A stretch of 64,000 nucleotides of DNA from assembly GCF_010998615.1 (NCBI RefSeq), contig NZ_JAAEAH010000037.1, positions 1 through 64,000 of the forward strand. The letters are read 5' to 3'. Of the stretch, positions 9,135-17,428 are shown in pieces (the stretch's first letter is position 1; each line of letters begins with the position of its first letter). A model generated the notes under the pieces. It had not been told where the DNA came from. It did not search any database and saw only the letters and a list, made by a program, of their open reading frames with translations. This DNA is from Myxococcus sp. CA023 (GTDB lineage Bacteria > Myxococcota > Myxococcia > Myxococcales > Myxococcaceae). Made by a program: the position numbers and the translations under genes.

Positions 9135-10343
9135 TCAGCCCGCGAGGATGCGGTCGCCCTGGGGCAGCGCGGGCTCAGACGTCAGGGATGCCGTGCTCAC
9201 CGGCATCAGCCGGGTGCCCCGGCCCACGCGCAGCCGGGTGCCGCGCCAGTTCACGGTGCGGGAGAAGAGCGCGTAGCTCCAGGCCGCGAAGAGCAGGGCG
9301 TCCTTGGCGAAGACGGCGGGCACCGCGTCCCACGACAGGGCTTGCGGCCGCAAGGCGCGCACGGTGGAGAGGTCCACCGCGACCTTGCCCAGGGCCACCA
9401 CCAGGCAGAGCGCCGCGGTGTCGGAAGAGGGGGCCAGCATCGCGCCCAGCAGGGCCAGCGGCGTGGGGTTCAGCAGGGCCTGGGCCAGGTACGTGCCCGG
9501 AGACACCGCGGTCCGGTGAATCACGCTCCAGCGCAGATAGCGCTGGAAGAAGGACAGGACGCTCTTGCGCAGCGACACGTTGAACACGGGCGTGTGCGCC
9601 ATCACCACGCGCCGGCCCAGCTTCCGCGTCACCCACTGGCCGATGACGTAGTCCTCCGCCAGCACGTCCTTCACGGAGAAGAAGCCGCCCAGCGCGTCCA
9701 CGTCCTCGCGGCGCAGCGCCATGGACTTGCCCACCACGATGTCCCGGCCTGCCAGCCGCTTGGCGGCAATCATCCCCGCCGCCGCGCTGGCGCCCAGGTG
9801 CAGGTTGTCCAGGAGCGAGCCGAAGGTGCGCTCGCCCATGCCCGCCACCGGGTGGGTGACACAGCCCACCTCCGGGTCCTCGAAGGCCTGGGCAATCTCC
9901 TCCAGGTATCCCGGCGCCACCCGCGTGTTGCTGTCGCTGATGACCAGCACGTCGTAGCGCGCCCGGTCCGCCAGGGTGATGAGTTGATTCACCTTCGGGT
10001 TGCGGCCCGGCTCGCCCTCCTGGACCTCCAGGCGCATGACGTGGGGCCAACGGGCGACCGCTGCGCGGGCTACGGCGAAGGCCGGATCCCTGGCATCCTT
10101 GACGCCGAGCACCACCTCGTACGCGCCCGCGTAGCCCAGCCCCGCGAACTGCGCCAGGTTGGCTTCCAGGTCGTCATCCACGCCGCACAGCGGCTTGAGG
10201 ATGGAGATGCCCGGGCGGGGCGTGCCCGGTTGCGCGGTGGGGGACGGCTCACGCCGGTGGCGCAGCACGAGCGCGAACTGGACGGTGAGGACGAACAGTC
10301 CGAGGCAGGCGGCAAGCAGCAGGACGGTGGAGGCGAGCAACAT
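9135..10343 (-). CDS. GT21-type glycosyltransferase (ceramide glucosyltransferase/HpnI-like)
   Basis: The 402-residue protein has an N-terminal membrane helix (about 1-25), then a GT2-fold domain with the GT21 signature set: ISILKPLCGVDDDLEANL, ISDSNTRV, the acceptor-side LAEDYVIG and QRYLRW as the (Q/R)xxRW motif. Two or three C-terminal hydrophobic segments follow (about 290-365). Relatives transfer sugars to ceramide, hopanoid or other lipids at the inner membrane. It follows phoU on the same strand after a 143-base gap, which suggests but does not prove a role in making sugar lipids when phosphate is short. The exact donor and acceptor cannot be read from sequence. Confidence 0.8.
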   Translation of the reverse strand: MLLASTVLLLAACLGLFVLTVQFALVLRHRREPSPTAQPGTPRPGISILKPLCGVDDDLEANLAQFAGLGYAGAYEVVLGVKDARDPAFAVARAAVARWPHVMRLEVQEGEPGRNPKVNQLITLADRARYDVLVISDSNTRVAPGYLEEIAQAFEDPEVGCVTHPVAGMGERTFGSLLDNLHLGASAAAGMIAAKRLAGRDIVVGKSMALRREDVDALGGFFSVKDVLAEDYVIGQWVTRKLGRRVVMAHTPVFNVSLRKSVLSFFQRYLRWSVIHRTAVSPGTYLAQALLNPTPLALLGAMLAPSSDTAALCLVVALGKVAVDLSTVRALRPQALSWDAVPAVFAKDALLFAAWSYALFSRTVNWRGTRLRVGRGTRLMPVSTASLTSEPALPQGDRILAG

Positions 10344-10486
10344 TCGCGGGCAATCCCCGGGGCCGGTGCGCCGTCATGGCGCGACCACGGTTGCCACGCT
10401 AGAGGCCCTCCACGTCAGCCCCGCGAAGCGCCCGGGGCGGGCCGGGCAATTCGCGGTGACAGGGCGGTGAAGCCCGCGCCCGCGGG

Positions 10487-11173
10487 TTACTCCGCCAGGT
10501 TGCGGCTCCGCGGGTGGCGGATGTCCTTGCCGCGCACCATGTAGACGACCATCTCCGCCACGTTCAGCGCGTGGTCGCCAATGCGCTCCAGGTGCTTCGC
10601 GATGAACATCAGCGCCGTGGCGCGGCGGATGTTGCGCGAGTCCTCCATCATGTAGGCGAGGAGCTCGTTGAAGATTTTGAGGAAGAGGGCATCCAGCAAA
10701 TCGTCGCCCCGGAGCACCTCCTCCGCCTTGGCGACGTCGCCGGAGACGAAGGCGTCCAGCGACATGCGGACCTGCCGCTGGGCCAGTTCCGCCAGCCGGG
10801 GCGTGTCCACGTAGGGCGCCAGCGGGGGGGCCTGGTTCAGGTCCATGGAGCGCTCGGCGATGTTCACCGCCAGGTCGCCGATGCGCTCCAGGTCGGTGAC
10901 GATCTTCAGCGCCGTGGTGATGAGGCGCAAGTCGCTGGCGGCGGGCTGGCGCAGCGCCAGAATCTTCCGGCACAGCTCGTCGATGTCCACCTCCAGGCGG
11001 TTGACGTCCTTGTCGGCGGCGACGACCTTCTCGGCCAGGGCGCTGTCGCGGTCGGTGAGCGCCTTCATGCTCTGGACGATGAGGTTCTCCACCTTCGCGC
11101 CCATCGCGAGCAGCTTCTCCCGCAAATCCCTCAGGTCCGCCTCGAAGGCCTTGTCCGTATGCGTCGACGGCAT
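10487..11173 (-). CDS. phoU: Phosphate transport system regulator PhoU
   Basis: This 228-residue protein has the two three-helix repeats of PhoU. Each repeat carries a metal-binding signature (DLERIGDLAVNIAE at about 95-110 and HLERIGDHALNVAE at about 200-213). PhoU binds PstB and PhoR-type kinases and restrains phosphate uptake and Pho signalling when phosphate is plentiful. It is the last gene of the phoB-like/pstS-C-A-B-phoU run, 25 bases after pstB. The start ATG (MPSTHTDKAFEADLRDL) gives the family's usual length. Confidence 0.95.
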   Translation of the reverse strand: MPSTHTDKAFEADLRDLREKLLAMGAKVENLIVQSMKALTDRDSALAEKVVAADKDVNRLEVDIDELCRKILALRQPAASDLRLITTALKIVTDLERIGDLAVNIAERSMDLNQAPPLAPYVDTPRLAELAQRQVRMSLDAFVSGDVAKAEEVLRGDDLLDALFLKIFNELLAYMMEDSRNIRRATALMFIAKHLERIGDHALNVAEMVVYMVRGKDIRHPRSRNLAE

Positions 11174-11198
11174 GTGTCCGGTCCCCTTTTTCTTCCGC

Positions 11199-11975
11199 TC
11201 ACCCGAACTTGCCGGTGACGTAGTCCTCGGTGCGCTTCTCTCGCGGGTTGGTGAAGATCTGCTCGGTGGGGCCGCATTCCACCAGCTCGCCCATGTAGAA
11301 GAAAGCGGTGCGGTCGCTGACGCGCGCGGCCTGCTGCATGTTGTGGGTGACGATGGCGATGGTGTACGTCGCCTTGAGCTCGTGGATGAGCTCCTCGATT
11401 TTCGCGGTGGCGATGGGGTCCAGCGCGCTGGCGGGCTCGTCCATCAGCAGCACCTCCGGCTCCACCGCCATCGCCCGGGCGATGCACAGACGCTGCTGCT
11501 GGCCGCCGGACAGGCCCAGGGCGCTTTCGTCCAGCCGGTCCTTCACCTCGTCCCAGAGCGCGGCGCCGCGCAGTGACTTCTCCACGCGCGTGGCCAGCTC
11601 CGCCTTGTCCTTCATCCCGCCCACGCGCAGGCCATAGGCCACGTTCTCGAAGATGCTCTTGGGGAAGGGGTTGGATTTCTGGAAGACCATGCCCACGCGC
11701 CGGCGCAGGTCCACCACGTCCACGCCGCGGTCATGAATGTCCGTGCCGTCCAGCAGGATGGTGCCCGAATGCGAGGTGCCGGAGATGAGGTCATTCATCC
11801 GGTTGAGCGAGCGCAGGAAGGTGGACTTCCCACAGCCGGAGGGGCCGATGAGCGCCGTCACCCGCCGGTCGAGGATGGCCAGGGACACCTTGTGGATGGC
11901 CGTCTTGGGGCCGTAGCGAAGGGTGAGCTCCCGCGCTTCCATCTTCGCGCGGGGATTCTGGGGTTGGAGGGACAT
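11199..11975 (-). CDS. pstB: Phosphate ABC transporter ATP-binding protein PstB
   Basis: PstB energises phosphate import through PstC-PstA. The 258-residue form starts at the ATG giving [19 protein letters not shown]. The longer frame reads into pstA and has no family content. Visible motifs are Walker [10 protein letters not shown], the Q-loop, signature [14 protein letters not shown], Walker [14 protein letters not shown] and the H-loop IVTHNMQQ. The final residues [10 protein letters not shown] are typical of PstB. It lies 13 bases after the pstA stop. The ribosome-binding site is weak, which suggests coupling to pstA translation. Confidence 0.97.
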   Translation of the reverse strand: MSLQPQNPRAKMEARELTLRYGPKTAIHKVSLAILDRRVTALIGPSGCGKSTFLRSLNRMNDLISGTSHSGTILLDGTDIHDRGVDVVDLRRRVGMVFQKSNPFPKSIFENVAYGLRVGGMKDKAELATRVEKSLRGAALWDEVKDRLDESALGLSGGQQQRLCIARAMAVEPEVLLMDEPASALDPIATAKIEELIHELKATYTIAIVTHNMQQAARVSDRTAFFYMGELVECGPTEQIFTNPREKRTEDYVTGKFG

Positions 11976-11988
11976 GGCAGGCGTACCG

Positions 11989-12900
11989 TCAGTGGGCGCT
12001 GGCGGCCTTGCGGCGCGTGCGCGTCCGGATGATGACCGCGACGAGGTTGAGGGCGAAGGTGAGCGCCAGCAGCACCAGCACCGTCGCATACAGCGGACCA
12101 CTGGCCTCCGTCACGTTCGGTGACTGGGTGGCCATGACATACGTGTGGTAGCCCAGGTGCATGAACTGGGAGTCCAGGTGCGTGGGCAGGTCCGGCAGGA
12201 AGTAGGCGGCGCCGGTGAAGAGGATGGGGGCGACTTCGCCCGCGCCTCGGGAGATGGCCAGCACCGCGCCGGTGAGGATGCCGGGCAGCGCGCCGGGCAG
12301 CACCACCCGCGCCAGCGTCTGCGACTGGGTGGCGCCCAGTGCCAGGCTGGCGGTGCGCTGCTCCAGCGGCACCGCGCGCAGCGCCTCCTCCGTGGAGACG
12401 ATGACCACCGGCAGCGTCAGCACGGCCAGCGTCAGCGAGGCCCAGAGGATGCCCGGCTGGGCCCAGTGCATCTCCTCGTAGCCCAGCATCCGGTCCAGAT
12501 TTCCGCCGACGAAGAGGATGAAGAAGCCGAGCCCGAAGAGGCCGAAGACGATGGAGGGCACGCCCGCGAGGTTGACCACCGCCACGCGCACCCAGCGGGC
12601 GAAGCGTGACTCCGGCGGCGCGTACTCGTGGAGGTACACGGCGGTGAGCACACCCACCGGCATCACCGCCAGCGTCATCAGGAGCGTGAGCGCGGCGGTG
12701 CCGAAGATGGCGGGGAAGATGCCGCCGCCCATCATGCCGTCGCTGGGGGGCTGGGTGAGGAAGGTCCAGGAGAGGTGACGGGCGCCGTTGCGCGCGACGT
12801 TCAGCAGGATGAGGGCCAGCATGCCCACGATGAAGAAGGCCGCGAGGGCCGTCAGTCCGGTGAGGCCCAGCCCCACCGCTCGGCGCGTGGTGTACTTCAC
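11989..12900 (-). CDS. pstA: Phosphate ABC transporter permease PstA
   Basis: One of the two membrane subunits of the Pst importer. The start is the GTG ([13 protein letters not shown]) that overlaps the pstC stop as GTGA, which implies translational coupling and gives a 303-residue protein. About six membrane helices are visible, starting at [20 protein letters not shown]. The permease loop is [21 protein letters not shown] followed by [17 protein letters not shown]. The motif [16 protein letters not shown] is typical of PstA. The C-terminus ends in an Arg/Lys-rich tail. Confidence 0.95.
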   Translation of the reverse strand: MKYTTRRAVGLGLTGLTALAAFFIVGMLALILLNVARNGARHLSWTFLTQPPSDGMMGGGIFPAIFGTAALTLLMTLAVMPVGVLTAVYLHEYAPPESRFARWVRVAVVNLAGVPSIVFGLFGLGFFILFVGGNLDRMLGYEEMHWAQPGILWASLTLAVLTLPVVIVSTEEALRAVPLEQRTASLALGATQSQTLARVVLPGALPGILTGAVLAISRGAGEVAPILFTGAAYFLPDLPTHLDSQFMHLGYHTYVMATQSPNVTEASGPLYATVLVLLALTFALNLVAVIIRTRTRRKAASAH

Positions 12901-13895
12901 GAGGCGCTCCCGGTCAGCCGCTGGAGGACCTTCTTCGTCCACGTGGAGGCGACCATGTTGAGGACGAAGGTGAAGATGAACAGCTCCACGCCGATGAAGA
13001 AGAGCAGGGAGTAGTGCGGGCTGCCCACCACCACTTCACCCATCTCCGCCGCGATGGTGGCCGACAGCGAGCGCGCCGAGTCCCCCAGGTTCCAGGACAC
13101 GATGTCCGCGTTGCCCGACGCCATGAGGACAATCATCGTCTCGCCAATGGCCCGGCCGAAGCCCAGCACACACGCAGCGAGGATGCCGGGGGCCGCCGCG
13201 GGCAGCACGACCTTCCACGCCGTCTCCCAGAGCGTGGCGCCCAGCGCCAGCGAGGCCTCGCGGTAGCTGCGGGGCACCGCGGTGAGCGCGTCCTCGGACA
13301 CGGTGAAGATGACCGGGACGATGGCCAGCGCCAACGCCAGCCCGGCCAGCGTGCCGTTGAGTGGCCGGTCCAGGTGGAACAGGTCCTTCACCACCGGCGA
13401 CAGCACCATCAGCGCGAAGAAGCCCAGCACCACCGAGGGGATGCCGGCCAGCAGTTCGATGATGGGCTTGAGCAGCTCGCGCAGGCGGCGCGGGGCGAAC
13501 TCCGCGACGAAGAGCGCGCTGAAGACGCCCATGGGCACCGCCACCAGCATGGAGACCAGGGTGATCTTCAGCGTGCCCACGAACAGCGGAATCATGCTGA
13601 CCTTGGGCGTGTCCGACACGGGCTGCCACCGGAACGGGTAGCGGCCCTCCTGCGGCAGGAACATCTTGGCGAGGCTGGCTTCGTGGCGGGCGTCCGCGTC
13701 GGTGAAGAGCGTCAGCGCCTCCTTGGCCACGAAGACGATGATGAGGACGAGCGCGGCGATGCCCGTGAACGCCATCAGGGTGATGAAGCCCGCGACGGCC
13801 TTCTCCCGCAGTTGACGCCTCCGCGCCGCCGCGGACAGGCGCGGCGCGGCCACGACCCGCGTGAGACCTTGCTCCATGGTCGCCTGTCTATCCAT
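12897..13895 (-). CDS. pstC: Phosphate ABC transporter permease PstC
   Basis: Second membrane subunit of the Pst importer, 332 residues. After a basic N-terminus, the first helix is at about 38-60. Then come ELLAGIPSVVLGFFALMVL and the EAA-type loop EDALTAVPRSYREASLALGA followed by VVLPAAAPGILAACVLGFGRAIGETM, all typical of PstC. A periplasmic segment of about 70 residues follows helix one, as usual for this subunit. Start ATGs at 13895 and 13877 are both possible; neither has a strong ribosome-binding site. Overlaps pstA by four bases. Confidence 0.95.
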   Translation of the reverse strand: MDRQATMEQGLTRVVAAPRLSAAARRRQLREKAVAGFITLMAFTGIAALVLIIVFVAKEALTLFTDADARHEASLAKMFLPQEGRYPFRWQPVSDTPKVSMIPLFVGTLKITLVSMLVAVPMGVFSALFVAEFAPRRLRELLKPIIELLAGIPSVVLGFFALMVLSPVVKDLFHLDRPLNGTLAGLALALAIVPVIFTVSEDALTAVPRSYREASLALGATLWETAWKVVLPAAAPGILAACVLGFGRAIGETMIVLMASGNADIVSWNLGDSARSLSATIAAEMGEVVVGSPHYSLLFFIGVELFIFTFVLNMVASTWTKKVLQRLTGSAS

Positions 13896-13938
13896 TGGGA
13901 TTCAGCGCCTCTTGTGACATTCGTGTGACGCTCCGCGG

Positions 13939-14760
13939 CTACTTCACGGGGAAGTAGCCGACCTGGGTGACGATGGCCTGACCTTCGGGGGAGAGCGCGA
14001 AGTCGATGAAGGCCTTGATGTCGCCGGTCGGCTCGGTGCGCAGGTAGAAGAAGAGGTCGCGCGCCAGCGGGTACTTGCCGCTCTTGATGTTGTCCGCGCT
14101 GGGGGCGATCTCCTCGTTGCCCTTCTTCACCTTCAACTCCTTGATGCCCTCTGCGTACGCGGCGCCGCCGTAGCCCAGGCTGTTCTTCTCCTTGGAGACG
14201 GCGTTCACCACCGCAGCGGTGCCGGGCAGTGTCTGGATGGCGGGCGCGAAGTCCTCGCCGTCCAGCACCATGTCCTTCACGAAGACGTAGGTGCCGGAGG
14301 AGTTTTCCCGGGAATACGCGACGATGGGCACGTCCGCGCCGCCCACCTGCTTCCAGGTGGTGATGTCGCCCACGTAGATCTTCATCAACTGCTCGGTGGT
14401 GAGCGCGCTCACGGGGTTGCCCTGGTGGACGTAGAAGGTGACGCCGTCCTTGGCCACCGAGCGCTGCACGGGCGGCGCCTTGAAGCGCGCGCGGAGCTTG
14501 TCGGCTTCCGCCTTCTTCATCTCCCGGCTGGACATGGCGATGTCCGTGGTGCCGTTCTGGAGCGCCGCCAGGCCCACGCCGGAGCCGCCGCCGGTGACCT
14601 GGACCTTGATGGTGGGGTTCTTCTTCATGAACGCCTCGGCCCAGCGCTGGCCGAGGATGACCATGGTGTCGGAGCCCTTGATGGTGACGGTGCCCGCCTG
14701 GGCAGCGGCGGGGAGCGCCAGGAGGAACACCGCGAGCAGGGGCTTGAGGAGCGATTTCAT
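13939..14760 (-). CDS. pstS: Phosphate-binding periplasmic protein PstS
   Basis: The start is the ATG preceded by AGGAGAAG, giving a 273-residue protein with a clear signal peptide (MKSLLKPLLAVFLLALPAAA, cleavage near AQA-G). The mature part begins TVTIKGSDTMVILGQRW and continues with TGGGSGVGLAAL, SSREMKKAE and SRENSSGTYVFV, the phosphate-contacting motifs of the PstS/SphX family. It delivers phosphate to PstC-PstA. The longer frame overlapping the regulator gene is not real. The 133-base gap upstream holds repeated GTCAC-type sites. Confidence 0.95.
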   Translation of the reverse strand: MKSLLKPLLAVFLLALPAAAQAGTVTIKGSDTMVILGQRWAEAFMKKNPTIKVQVTGGGSGVGLAALQNGTTDIAMSSREMKKAEADKLRARFKAPPVQRSVAKDGVTFYVHQGNPVSALTTEQLMKIYVGDITTWKQVGGADVPIVAYSRENSSGTYVFVKDMVLDGEDFAPAIQTLPGTAAVVNAVSKEKNSLGYGGAAYAEGIKELKVKKGNEEIAPSADNIKSGKYPLARDLFFYLRTEPTGDIKAFIDFALSPEGQAIVTQVGYFPVK

Positions 14761-14839
14761 GGGGGGACTTCTCCTGGCTGGATGATGCGGATCGAAATCT
14801 GGACGCTGTGTGATGCTTGCGCGAAGACGCCGCGCTTCT

Positions 14840-14888
14840 ACGTGACGTGGGTGTCCGTTTCGCGTCCGCCACGTGACATCGCCGTCAC
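14840..14888 (-). promoter_or_regulatory. Candidate Pho-type operator upstream of pstS
   Basis: The gap between the PhoB-like gene and pstS contains the 7-mer ACGTGAC twice (14840-14846 and 14871-14877, plus strand) and an inverted GTCAC at 14884-14888. Repeated GTCAC-like half sites resemble PhoB boxes, but the spacing (31 bases) is not a clean multiple of 11. I offer it as the likely regulator target in front of pstSCAB-phoU, with low confidence. Confidence 0.3.
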
Positions 14889-14893
14889 GACGC

Positions 14894-15583
14894 TCAGCCC
14901 GCGGCTGGGTCCAGCATCCGGTAGCCGACACCGCGGACCGTCTCCAGCAGCGCGCGCGCCGGGCCCAGCTTGTCGCGCAGGCGCATGACGTGGGTGTCGA
15001 TGGTGCGCGTCTCCAGGGAGGATGACAGGCCCCACACCTCTTCCAGCAACTGCTCACGTGTCTGCACCCGGCCCAGGCGGGCGAGCAGGTGCTCCAGGAG
15101 CCGGAACTCCAGCGCGGTGAGGGCCACCTCGCGCTCCTCCACGAAGAAGCGGTGGGACGCCACGTCCAGGCGCAGGGGCCCCAGCGCCAGCGGCGCCGTG
15201 CTCCCAGCCGTGGGCGCGCCGCGGCGGAGGATGGCCTTCAGTCGCAGCACCAGCTCCCGCACGCTGAAGGGCTTCACCACGTAGTCGTCCGCGCCCACCT
15301 CGAAGCCGCGGATGCGGTCGGACTCCTCGCCCTTGGCGGTGAGCATGACGATGAGGACGCCCCGGGACTGGGGGTTGGCCCGCAGCTGCCGGCAGACATC
15401 AATGCCGGACATGTCCGGCAGCATCAGGTCCAGCAGCACGAGGTCGGGGTTCTGCTCCCGCGCGGCCACCAGCGCTTCTTCGCCAGTGTGGGACACGTGC
15501 GTGGTGAGGCCGGAACCCCGCAGGTTGAAATCAATGAGCTCCGCGAGGTCGCGTTCGTCGTCGATGATGAGGACATGGGGCAT
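14894..15583 (-). CDS. phoB: PhoB/OmpR-type response regulator, orphan next to pst operon
   Basis: A 229-residue regulator with a receiver domain (VLIIDDERDLAELI, phospho-acceptor in LVLLDLMLPDMSG, Lys in DYVVKPFS). An OmpR-type winged helix follows, with ALTALEFRLLEHLLAR, TREQLLEEVWG and the recognition-helix region TIDTHVMRLRDKLG ending VRGVGYRM. The position directly upstream of pstS, with no kinase next to it, fits M. xanthus PhoP4, which from memory is an orphan regulator needed for pst expression. That orthology is inferred. It probably binds the pstS upstream region. The kinase divergently placed at 15779 is NtrB-like and belongs with the NtrC gene instead. Confidence 0.88.
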   Translation of the reverse strand: MPHVLIIDDERDLAELIDFNLRGSGLTTHVSHTGEEALVAAREQNPDLVLLDLMLPDMSGIDVCRQLRANPQSRGVLIVMLTAKGEESDRIRGFEVGADDYVVKPFSVRELVLRLKAILRRGAPTAGSTAPLALGPLRLDVASHRFFVEEREVALTALEFRLLEHLLARLGRVQTREQLLEEVWGLSSSLETRTIDTHVMRLRDKLGPARALLETVRGVGYRMLDPAAG

Positions 15584-15778
15584 GGCGGGCCGCCACTCTG
15601 CGCGCCCCCTTTTCCGAACGTGTGACGCATGTGCAACAACTTCGTCATGGCGGGAACACGCGCGGGAGCGGGTGACCCGGGGCGATGGCCGGCCCTCCAG
15701 CGGGCGGGCCCCCGGCCAGGTGGCCTGATTGCGCGTGAAGGCGCTGCCGTGCCGGGGTAAACCTCAGGGCTCCCTGTC

Positions 15779-17428
15779 ATGACTTCCGCCCACCTGCCGC
15801 CGACCCCACCTCCACTTCCGACGCTGACCCCCACGCCGGGCGAGCTGGCCCACGCGCAGCGGCGCGGGGGACGCTCCGCGCTCGTCGGTCTGGGGCTGGT
15901 GGGGCTGGTGGCGCTGACGAGCCCCGTGCTGGGCTACGTGGAGGATGTGCGCAACGCGCGCGAGGAGCTGCTGAGCCGGCTGCTCAACCAGGCGCAGGTG
16001 CAGTCGGAGGCGCTGGGCGTCCACCTGGGGCTGTTGGAGGCGGAGCTGGCCCGCGTGGCCGGGCACCCCGCGCTGTCTCCCGAGGACGGCGCCTCCCCGG
16101 CGGAGCTGGCCCTGCTGGAGAGCGCCTTCTACCATTCGTCCCTCTTCTCGGAGGGCGTGGCCCTGCTGACGCCCGAGGGCGAGCGCGTCTGGAGCGACCC
16201 TCCGGACATGCCGCTGGGGCGCTCGCCGCTGACGCTGCGGCCCTGGTTCCGCCGGATGGTGGAGGGCCGCCAGCCGGAAATCGACCTGCTGGAAGGGGAG
16301 GGGGGGCCCATCGTGGTCGCCGTCCCCATGTTCCAGGAGGGCCGCTTCAAGGGCGTGCTGCTGGGAGAGCTCCGCGCCAGCGCGCTGCCCACGCGGCCCA
16401 CCGCGCAGACGTCACTGGTGCTGATGGATGACCACGGTCAGCTCCTGATGCCGGTGGGGCTCACGCTGGGCTCCGGGGACATCACGGGGCGGCTGCGCGC
16501 GCTGGCGAACATGCCGGGTCCGCTGACGCTGGATGACAAGCACATGATGGGCGCGGGCGCGTGGGTGGGGAAGAGCGACCTGCTGTTGGTCGTCCTGGAG
16601 GAGGAGACGGCCACCGCGGGCCTCCGGGCGCGCTTCCTGCGGCAGTTGGCGTTCCACATCGCCCTGCTGAGCAGCACGCTCATCATCTTCATCCTCCTGC
16701 TGCGGCACTCCTACCGTTCGCTGCTGGCGGCCGAGGAGCGGCTGCGACGCCAGGAGACCATGGCCGCGCTGGGGACCGCGGCCTCGCTCATCGCGCATGA
16801 GGTGAAGAACGCCCTCAACGGCATCCAGGCCGCGCTGTCCGTGCTCCGGCATACCCCCGCGGGCAGCGAGCTGCCCGTGGGCGCGCTGCGCTCGCAGGTG
16901 GAGCGCCTGAGCCATCTGGCGCGCTCGCTGCTGTCCTTCGGGGCGCCTCGTGCCGCGCTGCGCCGCAGCTGCGAGGTGCACCTGCTGGTGAAGGACGCGC
17001 TCCAGGGCGTGAAGCTGCTGCCGGAGTCAGAGGCCGTGGCACTGACTACGTCCCTGGAGGAGTCCCTGTGGGTCCAGGGGGATGCGGCGCTGCTGGTGTC
17101 CGCCATTGACAACGTGTTGCGCAACGCGGTGGAGGCGGGCGCGGTGGCGAAGGACACAGGAATGCAGTTGGCACCGTGGGTCAGCGTGCGTCTGACGCGG
17201 GACGACCATGACGCCGTGCTCGTGGTGGAGGACAATGCGGGCGGAGTGGATCCGCGTCTCGAGCCCAGGTTGTGGGAACCTTTCGCCACCGGGCGGGCCA
17301 AGGGCGTGGGGCTGGGGCTGCCCATGGCGCGTGCCTCCGTGGAGGCCCATGGTGGCAGTCTGAACTATGTCCGGAGTCCGCTGGGAAGCCGCTTCACGCT
17401 GCGCCTTCCGTTGGAGGTGGCCCGATGA
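15779..17428 (+). CDS. Membrane-bound sensor histidine kinase (NtrB type)
   Basis: Two membrane helices (about 35-53 and 297-318) flank a periplasmic region of roughly 240 residues with a Cache-like look (LTLRPWFRRMVEGRQPEIDLL, IVVAVPMFQEGRFKGVLLGEL). The cytosolic part has the phospho-accepting H340 in LIAHEVKNALNG. An HATPase follows with N-box DNVLRNAVEAG, G1 VEDNAGGVDP and G2 GVGLGLPMARASVEAHGG. HEVKN is the H-box form of NtrB-class kinases that feed sigma-54 activators. The gene overlaps the NtrC-type regulator by ATGA, so the two form one signalling pair. The ligand is unknown; the downstream genes suggest something linked to bicarbonate or CO2. Confidence 0.9.
   Translation: MTSAHLPPTPPPLPTLTPTPGELAHAQRRGGRSALVGLGLVGLVALTSPVLGYVEDVRNAREELLSRLLNQAQVQSEALGVHLGLLEAELARVAGHPALSPEDGASPAELALLESAFYHSSLFSEGVALLTPEGERVWSDPPDMPLGRSPLTLRPWFRRMVEGRQPEIDLLEGEGGPIVVAVPMFQEGRFKGVLLGELRASALPTRPTAQTSLVLMDDHGQLLMPVGLTLGSGDITGRLRALANMPGPLTLDDKHMMGAGAWVGKSDLLLVVLEEETATAGLRARFLRQLAFHIALLSSTLIIFILLLRHSYRSLLAAEERLRRQETMAALGTAASLIAHEVKNALNGIQAALSVLRHTPAGSELPVGALRSQVERLSHLARSLLSFGAPRAALRRSCEVHLLVKDALQGVKLLPESEAVALTTSLEESLWVQGDAALLVSAIDNVLRNAVEAGAVAKDTGMQLAPWVSVRLTRDDHDAVLVVEDNAGGVDPRLEPRLWEPFATGRAKGVGLGLPMARASVEAHGGSLNYVRSPLGSRFTLRLPLEVAR

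Noticed and set aside
8985-10544. 519-codon plus-strand ORF over the glycosyltransferase gene
   Set aside because: It is antisense to the GT21 gene and a run of low-complexity residues; the minus-strand gene has all family motifs.
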